Made by a program: the position numbers and the translations under genes. The notes below the pieces were generated by a model that was not told the origin of the DNA, ran no database searches, and saw only the letters and a program-made list of their open reading frames with translations. A stretch of 64,000 nt of DNA from Pseudanabaena sp. FACHB-2040. GTDB taxonomy: Bacteria > Cyanobacteriota > Cyanobacteriia > Phormidesmidales > Phormidesmidaceae. Positions 24,682 to 33,609 of this stretch are shown in pieces. Location of the stretch: the NCBI RefSeq assembly GCF_014696715.1, contig NZ_JACJQO010000012.1, positions 1-64,000 on the forward strand, given 5' to 3'. The number at the start of each line of letters is the position of its first letter. Position 1 is the stretch's first letter.

Positions 24682-25764
24682 CTACTGCTGCAGGGGGGGA
24701 ACTACATAAGGAGAGTCAATTCTTTCAACGTCACCTCGCTCTACTAGTGCCTGATACAGCATTGCCACAATTTCTGCTCGGGTGGCAGGCTGCTCGGGTC
24801 TTAGCAGGTTCGGGTCAGGATGATTGACGACTAGCCCTTCTGCTGCCGCTGCTGCCACTTTGCCCCTAGCCCAGTCGGGTAGCTCACCGCTGTCCGGAAA
24901 TCGGCTCAGAATTTCCTGGGTATAGGGAGAATCGGGAATGCCTAGGCCGCTGGTCAAGCTAACCAATACTTGCGATCGCGGCACCAACTCATCCGGCCGA
25001 AAATCTCCCTCTGGAAATCCCCGCATGTAGTTGGCTGCAACTGCTTGCTGAATCGCCTCAGCTGCCCAATAGTCAGGAGCAACATCGGTAAATTGAGGAT
25101 TGCCAGGGGTTTGAGGGGTGCCAGGAGTTTGAGGATTAATCAGGGATTCGTTTAGAAGCGCTGCAAGTTCGGCCCGTGTCAGAGCCCGATCTGGCTGAAA
25201 CTGCCCTTCTGGGAAATCAGGTAGATAGCCTGCTTCAAAGAGGCGAGCGATAAAGGGATAGGCCCAATGGTCAGGCGGGACATCGGAAATATCGAGAGGC
25301 GGCGGGGTCGTAGTGGCCGGGTCTGCTGGAACCGGATCTGCGATCGCTGAGTCTGCGGTTGCTACTGGAACACGTTGAGTCGGCAAGAACGGGCCAAAAA
25401 TTCCGCCCGTCGCAGCGGGGTCTTCTAACGGGGCTGAACCTACTCCTGGGCGAGCGGTTTCTGGAACTCTGTCTTGCCGCAGCCGTTCTGCCTCTAAATC
25501 AGCAGGATCTCCTGGGACTGGGGCTACTCTTGGACGGGTTGGATCGTCCAGAGGGGCTGCTCCTGGATCACCCAAGTTAAACAGGCCAGTAGTTTGCAGG
25601 CCAGGTCGGGTCAACCCCCACAGCAAAATACCGCCCAGTGCCAAAAAGGCAACAACCACGGCAATAAACTCGTCAAAATTGAGAGGTGCGGAGGCAGAGT
25701 TGGTGGGGCGAGTGCGATCGCTCGGCGTTTCTCCAGGCTCAGGCGGTAGGTTGACCATAAACAA
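24682..25764 (-). CDS. SLH-domain surface protein with one membrane helix
   Basis: This 360-residue protein has a short cytoplasmic start, one membrane helix (about 30-50, DEFIAVVVAFLALGGILLWGL), a Pro/Asp-rich linker (60-160), then SLH repeats (DISDVPPDHWAYPFIARLFEAGYLPDFPEGQF; FTDVAPDYWAAEAIQQAVAANYMRGFPEGDF; and a third, degenerate one near 300). SLH domains bind secondary cell-wall polymers or the outer envelope; here the anchor puts the repeats in the periplasm. Role probably structural. Confidence 0.88.
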   Translation of the reverse strand: MFMVNLPPEPGETPSDRTRPTNSASAPLNFDEFIAVVVAFLALGGILLWGLTRPGLQTTGLFNLGDPGAAPLDDPTRPRVAPVPGDPADLEAERLRQDRVPETARPGVGSAPLEDPAATGGIFGPFLPTQRVPVATADSAIADPVPADPATTTPPPLDISDVPPDHWAYPFIARLFEAGYLPDFPEGQFQPDRALTRAELAALLNESLINPQTPGTPQTPGNPQFTDVAPDYWAAEAIQQAVAANYMRGFPEGDFRPDELVPRSQVLVSLTSGLGIPDSPYTQEILSRFPDSGELPDWARGKVAAAAAEGLVVNHPDPNLLRPEQPATRAEIVAMLYQALVERGDVERIDSPYVVPPLQQ

Positions 25765-25880
25765 GACCCTTTGGCAGTGAGTTCATATTAACCCTACCTA
25801 GTAAAAGTCTTTAGTCAAGAGCAATAGCAGTTTAGGACGCAAGTTTTTGCGCTCTTAGAACTTGCGCCCCAAAACTGAGC

Positions 25881-26744
25881 CTAAGCGTTGACGACGACAC
25901 CCCCATTGGGATGCAGCACCTGACCGGCAATGTAGGAAGAATCTGCTTCAGAAGCCAGGAACACAAACGAGGGAGCAACTTCACGAGGTTGGCCTGGGCG
26001 CTTCATCGGCACCTGCTCGCCAAAGGAGCTAACCTCCTCCTCCGGGAAGGAACCGGGGATGAAGGGTGTCCATATTGGGCCAGGGGCAACGCCGTTAACG
26101 CGAATGCCTTTTTCTAAAAGCGGCTGGGCGATAGATCGGGTAAACGCCAAAATTGCGCCCTTGGTGGTTGAGTAGCTCAGTAGCTTGGGGTTGCCCTTGT
26201 AGGCATTGATCGAGGTGGTGTTGATAATTGAGCTACCCGGCTGCATGTGGGGCACAGCGGCCTTGGTGAAGTAGAACATGGCGAAAATATTGGTGGCAAA
26301 GGTTTCGCCGAGCTGGGCTGCATCGATTTCTTCAATGCTGGTCTCTATGTACTGAACGCCTGCATTGTTGACCAGAATATCCAGCTTGCCCAGTTCCTGC
26401 ACCGTTTGCTGTACGGCTTCCTGACAAAATTTTTCGCTGCGAATATCGCCTGGAATGAGTAAACAGCGACGGCCATAGGATTCGACTGCCTGCTTAGTCT
26501 CCTCGGCATCCTCATGTTCGTTCAAATAAACAATCGCAACGTCAGCCCCTTCTTTGGCATAAAAAACTGCAACGGATCGGCCAATGCCACTGTCGCCTCC
26601 GGTAATTAGGGCAACCTTATCCTGCAGTTTGCCGCTGCCTTTGTAGTTAGGGTCATCATACTCAGGCCTGGGCGTCATTTCTGCCTCAGACGCGGGCATT
26701 TTGTTTTGACTCTGAGGAGGAATTTGATCAGAGGTAATCGTCAT
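25881..26744 (-). CDS. SDR-family oxidoreductase (glucose/ribitol dehydrogenase-like)
   Basis: This 287-residue short-chain dehydrogenase resembles the YhdF/YhxC group. The N-terminal tail (RPEYDDPNYKGSGKLQDKVA) is typical of that group. The cofactor site is TGGDSGIGRSVA, NNAGVQY follows, and the catalytic Ser and Tyr-x3-Lys are in TTSINAY and SYSTTKGAI. Substrate unknown, probably a sugar or alcohol. ATG 26744 has AGGAAA about 9 bases upstream. The hemerythrin gene precedes it on the same strand. Related dehydrogenases are often general-stress proteins. Confidence 0.88.
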   Translation of the reverse strand: MTITSDQIPPQSQNKMPASEAEMTPRPEYDDPNYKGSGKLQDKVALITGGDSGIGRSVAVFYAKEGADVAIVYLNEHEDAEETKQAVESYGRRCLLIPGDIRSEKFCQEAVQQTVQELGKLDILVNNAGVQYIETSIEEIDAAQLGETFATNIFAMFYFTKAAVPHMQPGSSIINTTSINAYKGNPKLLSYSTTKGAILAFTRSIAQPLLEKGIRVNGVAPGPIWTPFIPGSFPEEEVSSFGEQVPMKRPGQPREVAPSFVFLASEADSSYIAGQVLHPNGGVVVNA

Positions 26745-26790
26745 GATGTATTTCCTAAATAGTTGATGCCTACAAACCATGCTCAAAGGA

Positions 26791-26822
26791 CTTGATCAGG
26801 GCGAGACTTAGCCCTGATCAAG
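26791..26822. repeat. 12-bp inverted repeat upstream of the SDR gene
   Basis: CTTGATCAGGGC and GCCCTGATCAAG form a perfect 12-bp stem with an 8-base loop. There is no T tract on either strand, so it is not a normal intrinsic terminator. It lies between the hemerythrin gene and the SDR gene and could be a processing or mRNA-stability hairpin or an operator. Confidence 0.7.
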
Positions 26823-26882
26823 CATCACCTGCAAAGGATTAACCGCCTGCGCTTAGCCTGTGGTTGTCGAGTGCCAATGCAA

Positions 26883-27923
26883 CTACATTTGAGACGCCAT
26901 CTCAGTCTGCAGCTGCTTTTTGGCTTCTTTAAACTGAGCGCCCATTTGTTCGCGCTGCTCAGGGCTCATGTTTTTCCGCATGGCGGGAAACACGTGATTT
27001 TCTTCTTCGCTGGTGTGGTGCCCCACCATGTCGCGCAGCTGCTGCAGACAGGCACTAAACTCATCCGACTGTGGACTGAGGGACTTCATCTGGTTCAGCA
27101 CAGACTCCATTTCAGCCTGGTCGTCATACAGCTCTTGGGTATCGCCTTCGCCGTAGAAAGAGCGAATTTTGGGATAGACTGCCTGTTCTTCAGCTTTGGA
27201 GTGAACAATCAGGTCTTGGTAGAGCTGGCCGAAGTATTCTTCGCTCTTTTGGCTGCTGGAAGCGTTTTTGATCTCTCGAATCAGCGTCTTTGCCTTTTGG
27301 TGATCCATAAAGATCAGGCTCATGATGTCGGCGTTTTCGTTGTCAGAGGCCTGGGTTTTAGCGCTGCCTAAAACGCCGGTCATGGCTGCCATGGCGTCTT
27401 GTACCCGCCCCCAAATGCTCTGGTCGGGCTCTTGTCCGGTCAGTTCCTGGGTGCCAACGTACTCCAGCAGGCCCTTGAGCTGTTCTTGGTGTGCCCGGGT
27501 TTCAAAGTTAACGGTGTTGAGGGGTGCGATCGCAGCTTCAATATCGGCCCCCACAACCTGCCCAGCCTTGTGAACTAGCAGACCAGACATTACCTGTCCA
27601 TGCTTCAGCAGTTCGTGCTGAGACAGCTTTTCATACAGGCTTAGGTCAGAGCCTTGCATCATTTGCCCGACGTGCTCAACTAGCTGCTTGACAGTTTGCT
27701 TGGGCTCGCTTTGAATGCCATATTGAATGATGCTGGTTTCTAGAATTTTCAGGTTCTTCTCATCATCTTCCAGCATGTCTTGAACGCGGCTGCGCACCTT
27801 CTCATCCCGGCAGTCCTGAAGGAACTGATGCTCGTTGTTAATGATCAGATTTTGAATAGCCCGCATACCGGCTAATTTTTCTGCGATCGCAGTGCGCTTG
27901 GCATCCGTTAATGTGGTGACCAT
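26883..27923 (-). CDS. Two-domain protein: ferritin-like helical part plus hemerythrin HHE
   Basis: This 346-residue protein has a C-terminal hemerythrin HHE cation-binding domain (about 200-330) with the expected ligands: FMDHQKAK, HSKAEEQAVYP, and HHTSEEENHVFPAM. The N-terminal half (NEHQFLQDCRDEKVRSRVQ, QHELLKHGQVMSGLLVHKAG) is an all-helical His/Glu-rich region that may be a second metal-binding four-helix bundle (inference). Hemerythrins bind di-iron and O2 or sense NO or oxygen. Start at 27923 has GGGGAA about 9 bases upstream; 27938 is an alternative. Confidence 0.8.
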   Translation of the reverse strand: MVTTLTDAKRTAIAEKLAGMRAIQNLIINNEHQFLQDCRDEKVRSRVQDMLEDDEKNLKILETSIIQYGIQSEPKQTVKQLVEHVGQMMQGSDLSLYEKLSQHELLKHGQVMSGLLVHKAGQVVGADIEAAIAPLNTVNFETRAHQEQLKGLLEYVGTQELTGQEPDQSIWGRVQDAMAAMTGVLGSAKTQASDNENADIMSLIFMDHQKAKTLIREIKNASSSQKSEEYFGQLYQDLIVHSKAEEQAVYPKIRSFYGEGDTQELYDDQAEMESVLNQMKSLSPQSDEFSACLQQLRDMVGHHTSEEENHVFPAMRKNMSPEQREQMGAQFKEAKKQLQTEMASQM

Positions 27924-28109
27924 TCTTATCTTCCCCATTAGAACCGTAAAAATACAGCTTCACGGTCGCACACCCCATATCGAACGCCATCGTCCACTTG
28001 ATAGAGGGCTTTAACGGGTCAAAAGCAGTTAAGAAAAGAGCGGAGTTTGATCGCTATTTTAGATGAGCCAATTCGCTTGAAAGGTTAATTGAGTTAATGC
28101 TATTGAAAG

Positions 28110-28144
28110 CAAAAAACAGCCAGTTCCTATCACGAACTCCGGCT
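28110..28144 (-). terminator. Rho-independent terminator of the PIN/TRAM gene
   Basis: On the minus strand AGCC(GG)AGTTC pairs with GAACTGGCT with a small bulge around GTGATAG, followed by GTTTTTT. It lies 82 bp beyond the PIN/TRAM stop codon. The rest of the 302-bp gap from 27924 shows nothing else clear. Confidence 0.7.
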
Positions 28145-28225
28145 GAGAGGTAGTATTGCATGGATAATCCCCTACAGCCTTACCGAGGCTATAGCGGCAG
28201 CGCTCTTGCTTTGAGAAGTCTTTAC

Positions 28226-29305
28226 CTAAGCCACGATGGAGGTTTTAGGACGGGCAAAAATCATGCGTCCAGCCGAAGTTTGCAGCGATCCGGTGACAAC
28301 TACACCCACTTCTTCACCGATGTAGTCTCTGCCCTCTTCAACCACGACCATAGTGCCGTCATTCAGATAACCAATGCCCTGAGCGGGTTCTTTGCCTTCT
28401 TTGACAATCTTGAGGTCGATGTCATCTCCAGGTAGATAGGAGGGGCGAATAGCCTGGGACAGGTCATTGATGTTAAGCACCTGAACTTCCTGGAAGCTGG
28501 CGACTTTATTGAGGTTGTAGTCGTTGGTCAGCAGGGCGGCATTGAGTTCTTGCGCCAGCTTAACCAGCTTGGCGTCCACCGTTGGGATGTCTTCGTAATC
28601 TTCAGAATTGATCAGCACCCGGTTGGGGTAGGCCTCTCGAATTCGGTTCAAAATATCTAAACCCCGCCGACCTCGCGTGCGCTTCTGATCGTTAGAGGCA
28701 TCCGCAACCTGCTGCAGCTCCTGCAAAACAAACTGGGGCACCAAAATCTGCCCCTCCAGAAAACCAGTCTCTAGCAATCCCTCAATCCGCCCGTCAATAA
28801 TGCAGCTAGTGTCGAGCACTTTAGTTTTTGAAGCTTTAAGAGTGCCCTCGGCCAGCAGCATTGATTCCATGCTGTTGGGATTGATCAGCCGCAGCAGAGA
28901 GCGACCGTGGGTATCGGCCAAGTTCATGCCCGATACGGCAAACAATACACTGCCGAGAACTGCGGTCATTGGCTTGATAAAGCCAAATTCCTGGGGAATG
29001 GGTAGCAGGAACAGAGGAGCCAGCATGAGATTGGCAATCAACAGGCCAAGAACCAACCCTACGGCTCGAGTCAGCAGACGCTCTGGGGGTAGCTCGCGGA
29101 TCTGACGTTCTAGGCGGTGGTAGCTGGTTTGCATGACCAGCCCTAGCCCCGTGCCGATCAGCGCACCAAAGACTGCTGTGACCGCACTTAGGCCCTCCAG
29201 ATTGGTGACTTGCTGCAAAATTCGCTCTGGCAGCAGGTCAACGCTGTAAAAGCCAATTCCTGCCCCCGCCAGGATAAAAGAAAATACAATGAGTGTGTCC
29301 AGCAT
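28226..29305 (-). CDS. Membrane PIN/TRAM-domain protein
   Basis: This 359-residue protein has four membrane helices in the first 145 residues (IVFSFILAGAGIGFYSV, VTAVFGALIGTGLGLVM, LVLGLLIANLMLAPLFLLP, MTAVLGSVLFAVSGM). A PIN nuclease domain follows (VLDTSCIIDGRIEGLLETGFL ... TNDYNLNKVA, acidic residues typical of metal-dependent RNases), then a C-terminal TRAM domain (DGTMVVVEEGRDYIGEEVGVVVTGSLQTSAGRMIF). This architecture matches the YacL family, proposed RNA-cleaving or RNA-binding membrane proteins of unknown substrate. Confidence 0.9.
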   Translation of the reverse strand: MLDTLIVFSFILAGAGIGFYSVDLLPERILQQVTNLEGLSAVTAVFGALIGTGLGLVMQTSYHRLERQIRELPPERLLTRAVGLVLGLLIANLMLAPLFLLPIPQEFGFIKPMTAVLGSVLFAVSGMNLADTHGRSLLRLINPNSMESMLLAEGTLKASKTKVLDTSCIIDGRIEGLLETGFLEGQILVPQFVLQELQQVADASNDQKRTRGRRGLDILNRIREAYPNRVLINSEDYEDIPTVDAKLVKLAQELNAALLTNDYNLNKVASFQEVQVLNINDLSQAIRPSYLPGDDIDLKIVKEGKEPAQGIGYLNDGTMVVVEEGRDYIGEEVGVVVTGSLQTSAGRMIFARPKTSIVA

Positions 29306-29509
29306 GATAAGCAGCCGTTTAGGCTAGGGTCTGCAGGGAGTAAGAGCTTAAGCTCCTTACCCAGTGTACTCCGGAGGCCGATTGCCCGGTCGTGACTGCC
29401 GATGGGTAATCCACCCTAGTCAAACGAGCGAGTGACTTTGACTGGAATTTCCAGAGCTAAGCTGGCAAAAGTATACCTCTATAAATCCGTTGCTGGGGTT
29501 CGACTCTTC

Positions 29510-30823
29510 ATGACACTATCGCCCCTGTCGGCAGATGCTGGCTTAAAAACGCCAGTTTCTCTCTTGCCGCCCCAGTCTGCCTATATTCACATTCCCTTCT
29601 GTCGCCGCCGCTGCTTTTACTGCGATTTTCCGATTGCAGTGCTGGGCGATCGCAAACGGGGAGAAAATTCGGGCACGATTGAGCAATATATCGCAACGTT
29701 GTGCCGCGAGATTGCGATCACTCCTGCCACGAGCCTGCCGCTGCAAACAGTGTTCTTTGGTGGCGGCACGCCCTCGCTGTTGTCGGTGCGTCAGCTTGAG
29801 CAGGTGCTGACAGTCCTAGATCAGCGATTCGGGATTGCCTCAGGGGCCGAAATTTCTATGGAGATGGATCCCGGCACCTTTGATCTGGCTCACCTACAGG
29901 GGTATTTGGCTCTGGGGGTTAACCGTATCAGTTTGGGGGTGCAGGCCTTTGATGACGATTTGCTCAAAGCCTGTGGTCGCACCCATACCGTGGCGGAGGT
30001 GTACCAGTCTGCCGAGTGGCTGCTGCAGACTGGGGTTGCTAGCTGGAGCTTAGATTTGATTTCGGGGTTGCCCCACCAAACGATGGCGCTGTGGCAGGCG
30101 GGGTTGGAACGTGCGATCGCACTGCAGCCCCATCACCTCTCTGTTTACGACCTCACAGTAGAGCCGCAAACTGTTTTTGCCCACCGCTATGAAGCTGGCG
30201 CAGCCCCGCTGCCTACCGATGAGCAGACGGCAGACATGTACCGTCTGGCCCAGCAGCGGCTCACCGCCAGTGGCTACCAGCACTACGAAATCTCTAACTA
30301 TGCCCAGCCCGGTCACCAGTGTCGCCACAACTGCACCTACTGGGAAAATCGCCCTTACTACGGTTTCGGCATGGGCGCTGCCAGCTACGTCAATGGTCAG
30401 CGGTTTGGCCGCCCCCGCAAAACCCGTGAGTACAGCCAGTGGGTTGAGACCCTAGAGCAACAAGAGGGGTTGATTCAATGTTCAGTAACTTCACCAGGCG
30501 AACAATTTTTAGATCATTTAATGGTTGGGCTGCGGCTGGCAGAAGGCGTTGCTAGCACTACCTTGGCTCGGCTTTGTGATGGGCCGACCTGGCAACGGCT
30601 GCTGCAGGTACTGCGACCCCACATTGATAAAGGATGGGTCTGCCTTGATCCCCAGGGAGATTCTGCGGATAGCAGCGAAATCAGCTTGGGCCTGTCTGCC
30701 CATCTGCGGATTCGATTGAGCGACCCAGAAGGATTTCTCTTTTCCAATCAAGTATTGGTTGACCTGTTTGAGACTTTCTCCGACCTGATAGAAAGCGATG
30801 AAGGCGTCTCACCTTTGCAGTAA
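29510..30823 (+). CDS. hemW: Radical SAM heme chaperone HemW
   Basis: This 437-residue radical SAM protein has the iron-sulfur motif CRRRCFYCDF near residue 31. It lacks the extra residues of true HemN, and the protein fits HemW, a heme-delivery protein once named coproporphyrinogen oxidase-like. Other blocks: FFGGGTPSLL, ISLGVQAFDDDLLKACGR, LDLISGLPHQT, YEISNYAQPGHQCRHN. ATG 29510 gives a normal N-terminus; the 26 residues from the next upstream in-frame start (29432) look unconserved. Confidence 0.9.
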   Translation: MTLSPLSADAGLKTPVSLLPPQSAYIHIPFCRRRCFYCDFPIAVLGDRKRGENSGTIEQYIATLCREIAITPATSLPLQTVFFGGGTPSLLSVRQLEQVLTVLDQRFGIASGAEISMEMDPGTFDLAHLQGYLALGVNRISLGVQAFDDDLLKACGRTHTVAEVYQSAEWLLQTGVASWSLDLISGLPHQTMALWQAGLERAIALQPHHLSVYDLTVEPQTVFAHRYEAGAAPLPTDEQTADMYRLAQQRLTASGYQHYEISNYAQPGHQCRHNCTYWENRPYYGFGMGAASYVNGQRFGRPRKTREYSQWVETLEQQEGLIQCSVTSPGEQFLDHLMVGLRLAEGVASTTLARLCDGPTWQRLLQVLRPHIDKGWVCLDPQGDSADSSEISLGLSAHLRIRLSDPEGFLFSNQVLVDLFETFSDLIESDEGVSPLQ

Positions 30824-30854
30824 AATGGCAGCTTGTGAAATCCGTTGCTGAGCT

Positions 30855-32435
30855 ATGCCCAAGGTTCTTGTTTCCGATCCGATTGAGCAGGTGGGGCTTG
30901 ATATTCTGTCCCAGGTAGCCCAGGTTGATGTCAAAACCGGGCTGTCTCCAGAAGAACTCGCCAAAATCATTCCTGAATACGATGCCTTGATGATTCGCTC
31001 AGGCACCCGAGTCACCAAAGACGTGATTGAGGCAGGCCAGCAGCTCAAGATCATTGGCCGGGCCGGAGTCGGCGTTGACAATGTCGATGTTCCTGCAGCC
31101 ACCCGACGCGGCATCGTCGTTGTCAACTCCCCGGAAGGCAACACCATTGCCGCTGCCGAACACGCGCTAGCCATGATGTTTGCCCTATCGAGGCTGATTC
31201 CAGCTGCCGATCAGTCGGTCAAATCGGGTGAGTGGAACCGCAAAGCTTTTACTGGGGTCGAGGTTTACAAAAAGACCCTTGGTGTGGTGGGGCTGGGCAA
31301 AATTGGTGCTCACGTCGCCACCGTGGCCCGAGCTTTGGGCATGAGGCTCTTAGCCTATGATCCTTTTATCTCTACCGAACGGGCTGAGCAGCTAGGCTGC
31401 CGCTTAGTTGATCTCGATCTCTTGTTCCGGGAGGCTGACTACATCACCCTACACCTGCCCCGGACTCCCGAAACTACTCACCTGATCGGTGAACGGGCTC
31501 TCTCCCTGATGAAGCCGACCGTACGCATCATCAACTGCGCTCGAGGCGGCATCATTGATGAAGGGGCCCTGGCAAACGCCATTCGAGAAGGCAAAATTGG
31601 CGGTGCGGCTTTAGATGTTTACGAGCAGGAACCTCTGGGTGAATCTGCTCTGCGAGAGCTAGGTAAGGCCATTGTGCTCACGCCGCACCTGGGCGCTTCT
31701 ACTGAAGAAGCCCAAATTAACGTGGCTATCGATGTGGCCGAGCAAATTCGAGATGTGCTGCTAGGGCTCCCGGCTCGATCTGCGGTCAACATTCCCGGTC
31801 TGCGGGCAGAGGTGCTGGAGAAGCTGCGGCCCTACCTGCAGCTGGCTGAAAGCCTAGGCAACCTAGTGGGTCAGCTAGCCGGAGGACGCGTGGATGAACT
31901 GACGGTGCGGATGCAGGGCGACATTGCTCAAAACGACAGCCAACCCATTATGGTGGCAGCGCTAAAAGGGCTGCTCTCCCACGCTTTGCAAGAGCGGGTC
32001 AACTACGTCAATGCCAGCATTGAGGCCAAAGAGCGCGGTATTCATGTGATTGAAACGCGCGATGCTACCGTTAAAGACTATACCGGCTCTCTAACGCTAA
32101 CGGCCAGAGGATCCCTGGGTGAACACTCGGTCACGGGAGTACTGCTGGGCGGCAACGAGATTCGCGTCACCGATATCGATGAGTTTCCTATCAACGTTCC
32201 CCCAACGAAGTACATGCTGTTTACCCTGCACCGGGATATGCCCGGTATCATTGGCAAGATAGGCTCCCTGCTGGGCAGTTTCAATGTCAATATTGCCAGT
32301 ATGCAGGTGGGCCGCAAGATTGTCCGAGGTGATGCCGTTATGGTCTTAAGCCTCGATGATCCGTTGCCTGAGGGCATTCTCTCGGAGATTACCAAGGTTC
32401 CTGGCATCCGCGATGCCTATACCGTTAACCTATAA
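30855..32435 (+). CDS. serA: D-3-phosphoglycerate dehydrogenase
   Basis: First enzyme of serine synthesis; it oxidises 3-phosphoglycerate with NAD. Domains: N-terminal substrate-binding (KVLVSDPIEQVGLDIL), NAD-binding Rossmann (GVVGLGKIGAHVA, GRAGVGVDNVDV), the catalytic Glu-His region (GAALDVYEQEP, TPHLGAST), an ASB regulatory domain (about 320-440), and a C-terminal ACT domain (FTLHRDMPGIIGKIGSLLGS) that in homologs binds serine for feedback control. At 526 residues it is the long type 1 form. It starts a co-directional set with prmA. Confidence 0.97.
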   Translation: MPKVLVSDPIEQVGLDILSQVAQVDVKTGLSPEELAKIIPEYDALMIRSGTRVTKDVIEAGQQLKIIGRAGVGVDNVDVPAATRRGIVVVNSPEGNTIAAAEHALAMMFALSRLIPAADQSVKSGEWNRKAFTGVEVYKKTLGVVGLGKIGAHVATVARALGMRLLAYDPFISTERAEQLGCRLVDLDLLFREADYITLHLPRTPETTHLIGERALSLMKPTVRIINCARGGIIDEGALANAIREGKIGGAALDVYEQEPLGESALRELGKAIVLTPHLGASTEEAQINVAIDVAEQIRDVLLGLPARSAVNIPGLRAEVLEKLRPYLQLAESLGNLVGQLAGGRVDELTVRMQGDIAQNDSQPIMVAALKGLLSHALQERVNYVNASIEAKERGIHVIETRDATVKDYTGSLTLTARGSLGEHSVTGVLLGGNEIRVTDIDEFPINVPPTKYMLFTLHRDMPGIIGKIGSLLGSFNVNIASMQVGRKIVRGDAVMVLSLDDPLPEGILSEITKVPGIRDAYTVNL

Positions 32436-32491
32436 AGGTTGCTCTGAGCTGATTTGGCCTTGCCTCTGCGTCGTCTAGCTACCTCAAAACC

Positions 32492-33382
32492 TTGGTCAAT
32501 AGCTGGTGGGAGATTCAGGTCTTTTGTGAACCCACGCTTGAAGAAACTGTCTTCTGGCGGTTCGATACCTTTGGCAGCTACGGCACCTCTAGCCAGCGCA
32601 AAGGCCAAACCTGTCTAGTACAGACCTATTTTCCCCAGCACCGATTTGAGCTGCTGGATTTGGCAGCCGTGTCTCTGCTGCTCAAGCAGGATGCGCTGTG
32701 CAGTGAGCTACCGCCCCCCCATGTGAGCTGGCGCTTAATTGATGAGGAGGATTGGTCAAAGAGCTGGAAGGAGCACTGGCATCCTCAGAAAGTTGGCGAT
32801 CGCCTGCTAATTAATCCAGCCTGGCTGCCCGATCCCGAAGAGTCAGATCGGGCGGTACTCAGGTTAGATCCAGGGGTGGCCTTTGGGACGGGTGATCACG
32901 CCACTACTCAGCTCTGCCTTGAGTCTTTGGAGATGCGCCTGGAAGAAGACGCCTCTGAACTGGTCGTTGCCGATATTGGCTGCGGTTCGGGCATTCTTTC
33001 TATTGGGGCGCTGCTGCTGGGGGCAAAGCGAGCTTATGCCGTCGATACAGATGATATGGCGGTTAGCTCAACTCATCTCAATCGAGAAATCAATCATATT
33101 TCTGATAGCCGTCTAGTGGTCTATGAAGGCAGCCTAGATACTTTGATTACAAAGTTAGACGGGCCAGTAGACGGCATTCTCTGCAATATTTTGGCCGAAG
33201 TGATTTTAGACTTGATTCCTCGGCTCCACGAGATCTCTAAGCCCAGTACTTGGGGTATTCTCAGCGGCATTTTGCTGGAGCAGTCAAAGCTGGTAGCCGA
33301 TACGCTGGAGCAAAATGGCTGGGTGGTCGCAACGCTATGGCGACGACAGGAATGGTGCTGTCTCAACATTAGAAGGTCCTAG
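32492..33382 (+). CDS. prmA: Ribosomal protein L11 methyltransferase
   Basis: SAM-dependent enzyme that trimethylates ribosomal protein L11. The N-terminal L11-binding part ([22 protein letters not shown]) is followed by a Rossmann methyltransferase domain ([51 protein letters not shown]). Length 296. The start is a TTG at 32492, needed to include the conserved NSWWEI segment; no strong ribosome site precedes it. It lies 56 bp after serA and 9 bp before a microprotein gene. Confidence 0.93.
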   Translation: MVNSWWEIQVFCEPTLEETVFWRFDTFGSYGTSSQRKGQTCLVQTYFPQHRFELLDLAAVSLLLKQDALCSELPPPHVSWRLIDEEDWSKSWKEHWHPQKVGDRLLINPAWLPDPEESDRAVLRLDPGVAFGTGDHATTQLCLESLEMRLEEDASELVVADIGCGSGILSIGALLLGAKRAYAVDTDDMAVSSTHLNREINHISDSRLVVYEGSLDTLITKLDGPVDGILCNILAEVILDLIPRLHEISKPSTWGILSGILLEQSKLVADTLEQNGWVVATLWRRQEWCCLNIRRS

Positions 33383-33391
33383 CAGGCAGGT

Positions 33392-33592
33392 ATGAACGCG
33401 TCTCCAGGCTTTGTCTTTAAAGTGTTTGGTCTGTCGGCTGCGATCGCATTTGCCATCAAGTTTCTAGCCCCCAAACTAGAAATTCCTGCGACTGCAAGCG
33501 TGAGCCTGCTCATGGTGCTGCTGCCGGTCATAGCTATGGCGGGGTTGCTGGCCTGGCAGCTCAAGCGCCCCGGTACCCCCGGCAGCAATTAA
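33392..33592 (+). CDS. Two-helix membrane microprotein, unknown function
   Basis: This 66-residue protein has two hydrophobic helices (about 8-25 and 37-56) joined by KLEIPATAS, and a basic, Pro-rich tail. No family recognised. It is packed between prmA (9 bp upstream) and the DUF39 gene (17 bp downstream), so it is probably translated as part of that operon. Confidence 0.7.
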   Translation: MNASPGFVFKVFGLSAAIAFAIKFLAPKLEIPATASVSLLMVLLPVIAMAGLLAWQLKRPGTPGSN

Positions 33593-33609
33593 ACTGGCGG
33601 CAAATAACT

